Assembly (NCBI RefSeq): GCF_029761935.1
Contig: NZ_CP121699.1
Coordinates: forward strand, 2,542,001-2,606,000
Direction: 5' to 3'
Length of the DNA stretch: 64,000 nucleotides
Origin: Microbacterium testaceum
Lineage (GTDB): Bacteria > Actinomycetota > Actinomycetes > Actinomycetales > Microbacteriaceae
Position 1 is the stretch's first letter; the number at the start of each line of letters is the position of its first letter. A program made the translations under genes and the position numbers. The notes below the pieces were generated by a model, which ran no database searches, had not been told where the DNA came from, and saw nothing but the letters and a program-made list of their open reading frames with translations. Below are positions 25,095-33,128 of this stretch, piece by piece.

Positions 25095-26473
25095 GCAAGG
25101 TCCTGCTGCTGGACATCGTGGGGCTCACCCCGCGCGCACTCGCCGCGATGCCCCGACTCACCGCGCTCGGCCGCGCCGGCGGGCACCTGGGGCTCGACAC
25201 GATCCTCCCTGCCGTCACGTGCAGCGTGCAGTCGACGATGCTGACCGGTCTCGCCCCGCGCGAGCACGGGATCGTCGGCAACGGTTGGCACTTTCGCGGC
25301 CTCGGCGACCCCCTGCTGTGGCGCCAGCACAACAAACTCGTCGCCGGCGAGAAGGTCTGGGAGACCGCGCGGCGCTCCCGCCCCGAGCTGACCACGGCCA
25401 ACCTCGGCTGGTGGTTCGCGATGGGGGCGACGACCGACATCACCGTGACCCCGCGTCCGATCTACCACGCCGACGGGCGCAAGAGCCCCGACGCGTACGT
25501 CCGCCCCGCGGCCCTGCACGACCAGCTGGTCGGAGCGCTCGGCGAGTTCCCCCTGTTCCAGTACTGGGGCCCGACCGCGACGATCCAGAGCAGCGCGTGG
25601 CTCGCCGAAGCGACGCGCGGCGTGATCACCGAGCGGTGGGGTCCGGCGCCCGACCTGGCGATGGCCTACCTGCCGCACCTCGACTACGACCTTCAACGCT
25701 TCGGTCCGAACGGCCCCGAGGCCGCGCACGCGGCGCGCGAGCTCGACGACGCGATCGCCCCCCTGCTGACCGACGCGCTCGAGCGCGGGTACAGCGTCGT
25801 GGCGGTGTCGGAGTACGGCATCGAGCAGGCCTCGCGTCCCGTCGACGTCAACCGCGCCCTGCGCCGCGAGGGACTGCTCGAGGTGTACGTGCAGGACGGC
25901 CGCGAACAACTCGACCCGTGGACCTCGCGCGCGTTCGCCGTGGCCGACCATCAGATCGCTCACGTGTACGTTCCGGATGCCGCCGACCTCCCCCGCGTGA
26001 CGGCGCTGCTGCGCGGACTCGAGGGTGTCGACGAGGTTCTCGACCGCGACGCGCAGGCGCGGTACGGCCTGGACCACGAGCGCTCCGGCGAACTGGTGGT
26101 GGTGGCCGAGCCCGGCGCCTGGTTCACCTACTACTTCTGGCTCGACGACGAGCGCGCCCCGGAGTACGCGCGGGGCGTCGACATCCACCGCAAGCCCGGA
26201 TACGACCCCGCCGAGCTGTTCTTCGACCCCGCCGACCGTCTCGCCAAGGCCAAGGCGGGCGCGAACCTCGTGAAGAAGAAGCTGGGCCTGCGCTATGCGA
26301 TGAGCACGGTGCCGCTCGACCCCTCGTGCGTCCGCGGGACGCACGGCCGCCTGTCGTCGTCGCGGCGCGACGGACCGATGCTCGTCACGAGCGACGCCGG
26401 CCTGCTGCCCGACGCCGAGTCGCTGCCCGCCGCGGGCGTCCGCGACCTGGTGCTGCGCGGCCTGGGCGTCTGA
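25091..26473 (+). CDS. eboF: Alkaline-phosphatase-fold phosphodiesterase EboF
   Basis: Nucleotide pyrophosphatase/phosphodiesterase-like enzyme of 460 residues. LLDIVGL gives the first metal Asp, PAVTCSVQSTMLTG the nucleophile region, HGIVGNGW the following loop, and HLDYDLQRFG and VADHQIAHVYV further metal ligands. Lacks a signal peptide, so it is cytoplasmic. Last gene of the ebo-type operon, followed by two palindromic elements and a strong terminator shared with the converging TIM-barrel gene. The phosphoryl substrate is unknown. Confidence 0.85.
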   Translation: MSKVLLLDIVGLTPRALAAMPRLTALGRAGGHLGLDTILPAVTCSVQSTMLTGLAPREHGIVGNGWHFRGLGDPLLWRQHNKLVAGEKVWETARRSRPELTTANLGWWFAMGATTDITVTPRPIYHADGRKSPDAYVRPAALHDQLVGALGEFPLFQYWGPTATIQSSAWLAEATRGVITERWGPAPDLAMAYLPHLDYDLQRFGPNGPEAAHAARELDDAIAPLLTDALERGYSVVAVSEYGIEQASRPVDVNRALRREGLLEVYVQDGREQLDPWTSRAFAVADHQIAHVYVPDAADLPRVTALLRGLEGVDEVLDRDAQARYGLDHERSGELVVVAEPGAWFTYYFWLDDERAPEYARGVDIHRKPGYDPAELFFDPADRLAKAKAGANLVKKKLGLRYAMSTVPLDPSCVRGTHGRLSSSRRDGPMLVTSDAGLLPDAESLPAAGVRDLVLRGLGV

Positions 26474-26483
26474 CCCGGCGGGA

Positions 26484-26565
26484 CACAACGCAGGAGTGGC
26501 GGACGCGAGCCCCGGTCCCGCGCCCGCCAGAGGCGGTATCGCCGGGGCGGATCTCCTGCGTCGTG
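26484..26565. repeat. Family I palindromic element R1
   Basis: Left arm CACAACGCAGGAG (26484-26496) pairs with right arm CTCCTGCGTCGTG (26553-26565) with one mismatch; the 56-base interior holds GGCGG-type stems and CGGTATCG. The right half is nearly repeated in R2. Confidence 0.65.
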
Positions 26566-26649
26566 GCCGCTCGCCCGCGGTGGGAGGACGTTCGGGCCGA
26601 CCGTATAGCTCGGAGCCCGTCGACGGCGACCCCGCATCGCGGCTGCGGG

Positions 26650-26728
26650 CACAACGCAGGAGTTTCCGTCCCCATCCGCCCGCCGTGCGGCCAGAACGGT
26701 ATCGCGCGACCGGATCTCCTGCGTCGTG
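26650..26728. repeat. Family I palindromic element R2
   Basis: Left arm CACAACGCAGGAG (26650-26662) and right arm CTCCTGCGTCGTG (26716-26728) are identical to those of R1; CGGTATCG and CGGATCTCC before the right arm are also shared. The interiors otherwise differ, so selection or copying acts on the arms. Confidence 0.65.
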
Positions 26729-26778
26729 TCGCGGGGAGCGAGGGCGCTTCGGCGCCCCCTCAGGCCCCGCCCGGGCAG

Positions 26779-26816
26779 ACGGAAGGGCCGGATGCCTCGG
26801 CATCCGGCCCTTCCGT
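26779..26816. terminator. Bidirectional terminator hairpin with GGATGC/GCATCC stem
   Basis: ACGGAAGGGCCGGATGCC (26779-26796) pairs perfectly with 26799-26816, an 18-bp stem with a minimal loop, between the converging EboF and TIM-barrel genes. It works on both strands; no T-tract follows. Confidence 0.8.
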
Positions 26817-26840
26817 TCGCTTCCGACCGATCCCCCCGGA

Positions 26841-27845
26841 TCAGCGCTGGCTGAACGCCGCGTCGAACGCCGCCCCGGAGGGCTCGTACGACGACAGCTT
26901 CCGCACGAATCCGAGCGCCTCGGGCGCTCCGACCAGGCGGTCCATGCCCGCGTCCTCCCACTCGACCGACAGCGGCCCGTCGTAGCCGATGCCGTTGAGC
27001 ATGCGGAAGGCGTCCTCCCACGGCACATCGCCGTGCCCGGTCGAGATGAAGTCCCACCCGCGTCGCGGGTCGGCCCACGGCAGGTGCGACGACAGGCGTC
27101 CGTTGCGGCCGTTGCCGAGACGCTTCTTCGTGTCCTTGCAGTGCACGTGGAAGATCTTGTCCTGGAAGTCCCACAGGAACGCGACCGGATCGATGTCCTG
27201 CCACACCATGTGCGAGGGATCCCAGTTCAACCCGAACGCCTCGCGGTGCCCGATGGCCTCGAGAGCGCGCTTCGTCGTCCAGTAGTCGTAGGCGATCTCG
27301 GAGGGGTGCACCTCGTGGGCGAAACGCACGCCGACCTCGTCGAACACGTCGAGGATCGGGTTCCAGCGGTCCGCGAAGTCCTGGTATCCGGCATCCACCA
27401 TCTGCTCGGTGGCGGGCGGGAACATCGCGACGTACTTCCAGATGCTCGAGCCGGTGAAGCCCGTGACCGTCTTGACGCCCAGCTTCGCGGCGAGGCGCGC
27501 GGTGTTCTTCAGCTCTTCGGCGGCGCGCTGACGCACGCCCTCGGGGTCGCCGTCGCCCCACACCCGGTCCGACACGATGTCGCGGTGACGCTGGTCGATG
27601 GGGTCGTCGCAGACGACCTGTCCCTTGAGGTGGTTCGAGATGGTCCACACCTTCAGGCCGTTGCGCTCGAGCACGTCGAGCTTGCCCTGCACGTAGGCCT
27701 CGTCGTCCCAGCGCCAAGGGTCGAGGTGGTCCCCCCAGCAGGCGATCTCGAGGCCGTCGTAGCCCCACTCGCCGGCGAGACGGGCCACCTCCTCGAAGGG
27801 GAGGTCGGCCCACTGGCCGGTGAAGAGGGTGATCGGTCGCGTCAT
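26841..27845 (-). CDS. Sugar phosphate isomerase/epimerase family TIM-barrel enzyme
   Basis: Cytoplasmic barrel of 334 residues in the AP-endonuclease-2 superfamily. GYDGLEIACWGDHLDPWRW, HEVHPSEIAYDYW, NWDPSHMVWQDIDP and HVHCKD carry the metal-binding Glu, Asp, His and substrate residues. Such barrels pair with Gfo/Idh dehydrogenases in pathways using 3-keto sugars, acting as epimerase, dehydratase or glycosidic-bond lyase. ATG at 27845 follows AAAGGA. Last gene of the minus-strand unit that starts with the sugar-binding protein. Exact reaction unknown. Confidence 0.8.
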   Translation of the reverse strand: MTRPITLFTGQWADLPFEEVARLAGEWGYDGLEIACWGDHLDPWRWDDEAYVQGKLDVLERNGLKVWTISNHLKGQVVCDDPIDQRHRDIVSDRVWGDGDPEGVRQRAAEELKNTARLAAKLGVKTVTGFTGSSIWKYVAMFPPATEQMVDAGYQDFADRWNPILDVFDEVGVRFAHEVHPSEIAYDYWTTKRALEAIGHREAFGLNWDPSHMVWQDIDPVAFLWDFQDKIFHVHCKDTKKRLGNGRNGRLSSHLPWADPRRGWDFISTGHGDVPWEDAFRMLNGIGYDGPLSVEWEDAGMDRLVGAPEALGFVRKLSSYEPSGAAFDAAFSQR

Positions 27846-27883
27846 CGCGGCGTCCTTTCGTCGGTGCGGTTCCGGGATCGGAT

Positions 27884-29098
27884 TCAGGATGCCGCGAACG
27901 CGCGGCCCCCGGAAGAAGCGGTGGCCAGGTCGGCATCGACGCCGGTCCAGACGCCGTCGGCCTCGGAGCTGCGCGCGACGGCGTCGAGCACCTCCTGCAC
28001 GTGCAGGCCGTCGGCGAACGAGGGGGTCGGGGCGGCTCCGGCGGCGACGGCCTCGACGAAGTCCTTCGCCTGGTGCGAGAAGCCGTGCTCGTAGCCGAGC
28101 ATGTGACCGGTGGGCCACCACGCGGCGACGTACGGGTGCTCGGGTTCGGTGACGAGGATCCGACGGAAGCCCTGCTCGGCGGCGGGGAGCGTGGCGTCGT
28201 AGAACTGCAGTTCGTTCGGGCTCTCGAGGTCGAACGACAGCGAGCCGAGAGATCCGGCGATCTCGATCCGCAGGGCGTTCTTGCGGCCGAGGCGGAAGCG
28301 CGAGGCCTCGAACGAGGCGAGGGCGCCGCTCTCGAGGCGACCGGTGAAGAGGGCGAGGTCGTCGACGGTGACGGCCCCGCGTTCGGTGCCCGCGGAACCG
28401 GAGAGCCCGGACGAGGAGGCGAGGACGGGACGCTCGTCGACGATCGTCTCGAGGATGCCGGCGACGCGGCTCACGCGCTGCCCGGTGATGAACTCGGTGA
28501 GGTCGACGGCGTGGGCGCCGATGTCGCCGAGGGCGCCGGATCCGGCGCGGTCCTTCTGCAGGCGCCACGTGAGCGGGGCCTCGGCGTCGCTCAGCCAGTC
28601 CTGGAGGTATTCGGCGCGCACCTGGCGGATGTCGCCGAGGCGGCCCGCGGCGACGAGGTCGCGGGCGAAGGTCGTGGCGGGAAGACGCCGGTACGTGAAG
28701 CCGACCATCGAGCGGATGCCGCTGTCCGCGGCGGACGAGGCGGCCTCGGCCATGCGCCGGGCCTCGTCGACGGTGTTGGCGAGGGGCTTCTCGCACAGGA
28801 CGTGCTTGCCGGCGGCGAGGGCGGCGATCGCGATCTCGGCGTGCGAATCGCCGGGGGTGACGATGTCGACGACGTCGATGTCGGAGCGGTGGATGACCTC
28901 GCGCCAATCCGTCGCGCTCTCCTGCCAGCCCCAGGTCTCGGCGGCGGCCTGCGTGCGGGCCGCGTCGCGCCCGACGAGCAGGCTCATCTCGGGGGCGAGG
29001 GGGAGGTCGAAGAAACGAGGGGCGACGCGCCATCCCTGGGAATGCGCGGCGCCCATGAATCCCGCACCGATCATGGCGATGCGAAGGGGCTGGGTCAC
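27884..29098 (-). CDS. Gfo/Idh/MocA-family NAD(P)-dependent sugar dehydrogenase
   Basis: Cytoplasmic dehydrogenase of 404 residues. RIAMIGAGFMGAAHSQGW is the dinucleotide-binding fold, VDIVTPGDSHAEIAIAAL and HVLCEKPLANTVDEAR the conserved EKP region, and GDIGAHAVDLTEFI the catalytic Asp/His segment. It would oxidise or reduce a sugar at C3 or an inositol. GTG start at 29098 with AGAAAGACC upstream. It sits between the binding-protein gene and the barrel enzyme, fitting import, oxidation, isomerisation. Confidence 0.87.
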   Translation of the reverse strand: MTQPLRIAMIGAGFMGAAHSQGWRVAPRFFDLPLAPEMSLLVGRDAARTQAAAETWGWQESATDWREVIHRSDIDVVDIVTPGDSHAEIAIAALAAGKHVLCEKPLANTVDEARRMAEAASSAADSGIRSMVGFTYRRLPATTFARDLVAAGRLGDIRQVRAEYLQDWLSDAEAPLTWRLQKDRAGSGALGDIGAHAVDLTEFITGQRVSRVAGILETIVDERPVLASSSGLSGSAGTERGAVTVDDLALFTGRLESGALASFEASRFRLGRKNALRIEIAGSLGSLSFDLESPNELQFYDATLPAAEQGFRRILVTEPEHPYVAAWWPTGHMLGYEHGFSHQAKDFVEAVAAGAAPTPSFADGLHVQEVLDAVARSSEADGVWTGVDADLATASSGGRAFAAS

Positions 29099-29128
29099 GA
29101 TTGAGGTCTTTCTGTGGGGGACGGGGGA

Positions 29129-29159
29129 CGGGGCGCCCGCGACGAACGCGGACGCCCCG
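29129..29159 (-). terminator. Hairpin after the sugar-binding protein gene
   Basis: CGGGGCGCCCGCG (29129-29141) pairs with 29147-29159 with one mismatch and a five-base loop, eight bases past the stop of the binding-protein gene. Partial termination here would give the common excess of binding protein over downstream enzymes. Confidence 0.6.
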
Positions 29160-29166
29160 GACCGGG

Positions 29167-30216
29167 TCAGGACTGGAACGAGAGGTCGATGAAGGACGCG
29201 ACGTTGTCCTTCGTCACCACGGGGGCGTCCAACACGATGCGGTTGGGGACGCTGGGCGTGATGAGGTCACCGGCGGTCTTGCCCTGCGCGATCAGGCGCG
29301 CCAGGGCGATGCCGTCGGCGGCCTGCGTCGACGGGTAGATGACCGTGGCCTTCAGGACGCTGTCGTCGGCCTGGATGGACTCCATCGCGTTCCGGCTGCC
29401 CGCGCCGCCGACCATGATGAACTCGTCGCGGCCGGCTGCCGTGATGGCGGCGAGCACGCCGATGCCCTGGTCGTCGTCGTGGTTCCAGATGGCGTCGATC
29501 TTCGGGTTCGCCGACAGCAGCTGCGAGGTCGAGGCCTCGCCGCCCTGGACGGTGAAGTCCGCGGCGACGCGGGGTCCGACCTTCAGGCCGCAGTCCGACA
29601 GGGCGTCGGCGAAGCCCGCCGAGCGGTCCTGCGTGAGCGGCAGGGAGTCGATGCCCGCGATCTCGCCGACGACGGCACTGCTGTTGCCCTCGAGCTGCGA
29701 GCAGATGTACGTGCCGGCGCTGACGCCCATGCCGTAGTTGTCGCCCAGGATGGTCGAGCGGGCGGCGAAGGGGCTCGAGAACTCGCGGTCGACGTTGATC
29801 ACGGGGATGCCCGCGTTCATCGCCTTGATCGCGACCTCGGTGAGGGCGGCGCCGTCGCTCGGCAGGAGCACGATGGCGTCGACGCCGTCGTTGATGAAGG
29901 TCTCGACGGCCGCGATCTGCGCGTTGACGTCGTTCGTTCCCTCGGCGACCTTGAGGTCGACGTCGGGGAAGCTCTCGGCGGCGGCGAGCGCACCCGAGTT
30001 GATGGCGCCGAGCCACCCGTGGTCGGCGGCGGGGCCCGAGAACCCGATGGTGACGGTGTCACCGGCGGCGGCGTTCTCTTCGGTCGTGGTGCCCTGGTCG
30101 ACCACGTTCTGGCTGTCGCCGCCCGAGCCGGTGCAGCCGGCGAGAAGGCCGACCGAGGCGACGACGGCGATACCGGTCAGGACGAGTCGCGAACGCGACT
30201 TCCACTGTGAGCGCAT
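29167..30216 (-). CDS. Ribose-type periplasmic-binding lipoprotein of a sugar ABC importer
   Basis: Peripla_BP_4 family binding protein of 349 residues. The signal ends with lipobox LLAGC (Cys near 27), followed by a Gly/Ser linker. VTIGFSGPAADHGWLGAINSG, GVDAIVLLPSDGAALTEV and IWNHDDDQGIG are the family blocks lining the sugar site, closest in style to YtfQ/RbsB proteins. ATG at 30216 has AAGGAGG. Divergent from the ATPase gene across the operator at 30331-30354. The ligand is a monosaccharide or polyol, not definable here. Confidence 0.88.
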   Translation of the reverse strand: MRSQWKSRSRLVLTGIAVVASVGLLAGCTGSGGDSQNVVDQGTTTEENAAAGDTVTIGFSGPAADHGWLGAINSGALAAAESFPDVDLKVAEGTNDVNAQIAAVETFINDGVDAIVLLPSDGAALTEVAIKAMNAGIPVINVDREFSSPFAARSTILGDNYGMGVSAGTYICSQLEGNSSAVVGEIAGIDSLPLTQDRSAGFADALSDCGLKVGPRVAADFTVQGGEASTSQLLSANPKIDAIWNHDDDQGIGVLAAITAAGRDEFIMVGGAGSRNAMESIQADDSVLKATVIYPSTQAADGIALARLIAQGKTAGDLITPSVPNRIVLDAPVVTKDNVASFIDLSFQS

Positions 30217-30330
30217 GTTTCCTCCTTGAAATGTGATGCAGCTGGGGTCATCGCGGCCCCGGGTCATTCCGGAAGGAAGGGTCCACTCTGACGTGGCTCA
30301 CGCTAGCAGAAGTGTCGGTTGATTGAGCAT

Positions 30331-30354
30331 CTTTTGTTTTTTAAGCCGCATAAG
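30331..30354. promoter_or_regulatory. CTTTTG-N12-CATAAG operator (site C) in the divergent ABC promoter region
   Basis: CTTTTG (30331-30336) and CATAAG (30349-30354), one change from CAAAAG, keep the exact 12-base spacing of sites B and F, and the preceding GCAT echoes ACAT at site B. It lies between the binding-protein gene (minus) and the ATPase gene (plus). A minus-strand -10 TAGCGT (30305-30300) is possible; the -35 is unclear. Confidence 0.6.
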
Positions 30355-30458
30355 TCGGTGCTCGCGCTGATTCCGACAGCAGAGCGCTCGCGCGCATGCG
30401 GGAGGCGGCTTCCCGGCGCGGCGCCGAATTCGGGTCGCGCGACGGTGAGGCGGCGTGT

Positions 30459-30464
30459 TATGTT
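30459..30464 (+). promoter_or_regulatory. Leaderless -10 element of the ATPase gene
   Basis: TATGTT ends six bases before the GTG start at 30471 with no ribosome binding site between, the spacing of an actinobacterial leaderless promoter. It is about 105 bases from operator C, so repression from C would need looping or a second, upstream promoter. Confidence 0.45.
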
Positions 30465-30470
30465 CGCCGC

Positions 30471-31991
30471 GTGATCAAAGTTGACCATCAGTCGTCATTA
30501 CTCACCGTCCGAGGCGTGACCAAGTCCTTCGCCGGCGTCCGCGCCCTGCGCGGTGTCGATCTCGACATCGTCGCCGGTGAGGTGCACTGCGTGTTGGGCC
30601 AGAACGGCGCGGGCAAGTCGACTCTCATCAAGACCCTCGCCGGAGTGCACCGCCCCGACGAGGGAGAGATCGTGTGGCTCGGCGAGAACGTCGAGATCGC
30701 CGACCCCGATGCGGCCATCGACCTCGGCATCGCGACGATGTACCAGGAGCTCGACGTCGTCGACGGCCTCACGATCGCCGAGAACATCTTCCTCGGGCAC
30801 GAGCTCGCGCGCGGTGGCTTCACGCAGCGCGCCGAAGCCGCCCGGCAGACCCGCGAGCTGCTGCGCCGTCTCGGACACGCCAACCTCTCTCCGAACACCG
30901 AGGTCGGCTCGCTCAGCGCCGCCAACAAGCAGATCGTCAGCATGGCGCGCGCGCTGTCGCACGACATCAAGCTGATCATCATGGACGAGCCCTCGGCCGT
31001 CCTCGACACCGAAGAGGTCAAGAACCTCTTCGCCGTCGTGCGCGAGCTCACCGCCGCGGGCATCGCCGTCGTCTACATCACGCACCGCCTCGAAGAGATC
31101 CGCGAGATCGGCGACCGCATCACCGTCCTGAAGGACGGGCGGACCACCGCGGTCGGTCTCTCCGCCGCCGACACCCCGAAGGCCGAACTCATCCGGCTCA
31201 TGACCGGGCGCGAGGTGGCCAACGTCTTCCCCGAGCGTGTGCCCGTGGCATCCGATGCCCCTGTCGTGCTCGACGTGCAGGGACTCGGGCTCGACGGGGT
31301 CTTCTCCGACGTGTCGTTCTCGGTGCGCGCCGGTGAGGTGGTGGGGCTCGCCGGACTCGTCGGCTCGGGTCGATCCGAGATCCTCGAGACGGTCTACGGA
31401 GCGCGACGCTCGAACGCCGGCTCCGTGCGCGTCCGTGACAGGGTGCTTCCCCGCGGGTCGGTCCGCGCCGCCGTCGGCGCGGGCATCGGTCTGTCGCCCG
31501 AGGAGCGCAAGAGCCAGGGGCTCGTGCTCGACGAGCCGATCTTCGTCAACATCGCGCTGGCCTCGATGAAGCGCTTCGCCAAGGGCGGGTTCCTCGACGA
31601 CCGCGCCGCACGCAAGGTCGCCCGCGAACAGATCGACGCCTTCGAGCTGCGCCCGGCCGATCCCGATCGTCCCGCGCGCACCCTGTCCGGCGGCAACCAG
31701 CAGAAGATCCTGCTCGCCCGCTGGCTCGTGCACGGCACCGAGGTGCTGCTGCTCGACGAACCCACCCGCGGCGTCGACGTCGGCGCCCGCGCCGAGATCT
31801 ACGCCCTCATCCGCGATCTCGCCGCCGCAGGCAACGCGGTCGTCGTCGTCTCGAGCGAGATCGAAGAGGTCCTCGGCCTCGCCGATGTCGTCCTCGTCGT
31901 CGCCGACGGTCGCATCCTGAGCACCCTCCCCTCCCACCAGATCGACGAGCACGGCGTGCTCGATCTCGTCATGAAAGGATCCGCCGCGTGA
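30471..31991 (+). CDS. Sugar ABC importer ATPase with two nucleotide-binding domains (RbsA/MglA type)
   Basis: Energising subunit of 506 residues. The first domain has Walker A GQNGAGKST, signature LSAANKQ (degenerate) and Walker B LIIMDEPSAV; the second has a degenerate Walker A GLVGSGRSE, signature LSGGNQQK and Walker B LLLDEPTRGVD. This asymmetry is normal for RbsA-type proteins. GTG at 30471 is chosen because the family starts there. Coupled to the permease gene by GTGA. Confidence 0.9.
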   Translation: MIKVDHQSSLLTVRGVTKSFAGVRALRGVDLDIVAGEVHCVLGQNGAGKSTLIKTLAGVHRPDEGEIVWLGENVEIADPDAAIDLGIATMYQELDVVDGLTIAENIFLGHELARGGFTQRAEAARQTRELLRRLGHANLSPNTEVGSLSAANKQIVSMARALSHDIKLIIMDEPSAVLDTEEVKNLFAVVRELTAAGIAVVYITHRLEEIREIGDRITVLKDGRTTAVGLSAADTPKAELIRLMTGREVANVFPERVPVASDAPVVLDVQGLGLDGVFSDVSFSVRAGEVVGLAGLVGSGRSEILETVYGARRSNAGSVRVRDRVLPRGSVRAAVGAGIGLSPEERKSQGLVLDEPIFVNIALASMKRFAKGGFLDDRAARKVAREQIDAFELRPADPDRPARTLSGGNQQKILLARWLVHGTEVLLLDEPTRGVDVGARAEIYALIRDLAAAGNAVVVVSSEIEEVLGLADVVLVVADGRILSTLPSHQIDEHGVLDLVMKGSAA

Positions 31992-33037
31992 GCGAGCCGA
32001 CCACCCCGACCCGTGCACGCACGGTCCCCACCGAGACCGGGGCCGTCGCGGCTACCGCTCCCGAGCCCGCCTGGCGCCGCTTCCTCTCCGGATCGGCCGG
32101 CCGCAACATCGGCCTCGTCGTCGCGCTGCTGGTCATCGTCATCGTCGGCGCCATCACCGCGCCCGGGTCGTTCACGAGCGTCGACAACCTGCTCGTCATC
32201 CTCCGCCAGGCCTCGATCATCGGTGTCATCAGCATCGGCATGACCCTCGTGATCATCGCGGGCGGCATCGACCTGTCGGTCGGCTCTGTCATGGGCCTCG
32301 CCTCCGTGGTTGCGACCCTCGCCGCCGTGCAGGATCTCGCCGACAACCTGCACTGGAGCGTCATGGTCGTCATCGCCCTCGCGGTGGGCGTGGGCGCCGG
32401 CCTCATCAACGGCATCGTCATCGCGTACGGCAACGTCGTGGCCTTCATGGCGACCCTCGCCATGCTCGTCGGCGCGCGCGGCCTGGCCGAGATCCTGGCC
32501 GAGCGTCGCACGCTCGTCGTGCAGGACCGCGGCTTCATCACCTTCATGAACGCCGACATCCTCGGCGTCGACATCCTGATCTGGATCTTCGCCATCGTGG
32601 CGGCCCTCGGCTGGGTGCTGTTGAACCGCACCACCTTCGGGCGTCGCACCGTGGCCGTCGGCGGCAACCGCGAGGCCGCGCGCCTGGCGGGCATCGACGT
32701 GCGTCGGCACACGATGTGGCTGTACGCGATCACGGGTCTGTGCGCCGGTATCGCGGCCGTCATGATCCTCGGCCGCACGACGGCGGGCACCTCGACCCAC
32801 GGTCAGCTGTACGAGTTGGACGCCATCGCCGCGGTCGTGGTGGGCGGCACGCTCCTCGTCGGCGGCCGAGGGACGATCACCGGTACGGTGTTCGGCGTCC
32901 TCATCTTCGCGACGTTGTCGAACGTGTTCATCCAGAACAATCTCTCGTCTTCCGTACAGGCGGTGGCGAAAGGTGTCATCATCGTGGTCGCGGTGCTCCT
33001 GCAGCAGCGCTTCTCCCGTCCTCCGGGACGGGGCTGA
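31988..33037 (+). CDS. Ribose-type sugar ABC importer permease (RbsC family)
   Basis: Membrane permease of 349 residues with about ten hydrophobic segments. ISIGMTLVIIAGGIDLSVGSVMGL is the BPD_transp_2 signature and VGGNREAARLAGIDV the cytoplasmic coupling loop. GTG overlaps the ATPase stop. Together with the divergent binding protein this makes a complete three-part importer. Followed after 91 bases by the ROK regulator. Confidence 0.9.
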   Translation: MSEPTTPTRARTVPTETGAVAATAPEPAWRRFLSGSAGRNIGLVVALLVIVIVGAITAPGSFTSVDNLLVILRQASIIGVISIGMTLVIIAGGIDLSVGSVMGLASVVATLAAVQDLADNLHWSVMVVIALAVGVGAGLINGIVIAYGNVVAFMATLAMLVGARGLAEILAERRTLVVQDRGFITFMNADILGVDILIWIFAIVAALGWVLLNRTTFGRRTVAVGGNREAARLAGIDVRRHTMWLYAITGLCAGIAAVMILGRTTAGTSTHGQLYELDAIAAVVVGGTLLVGGRGTITGTVFGVLIFATLSNVFIQNNLSSSVQAVAKGVIIVVAVLLQQRFSRPPGRG

Positions 33038-33128
33038 CGACCCCTTATGCCGACGGCGGCTGCGTGATTCGCGTAGTCGCCGTCGGTATGTGGATGGAAT
33101 GCATTGCTACTAATGGTGTACTGAGGGC

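Larger units (their letters stand above)
26474..26840. other. Intergenic region between converging operons (367 bp)
   Basis: Contains two copies of a palindromic element (26484-26565 and 26650-26728) and a long terminator hairpin (26779-26816). No believable gene. The middle (26566-26649) shows only GC-rich sequence. Confidence 0.6.
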
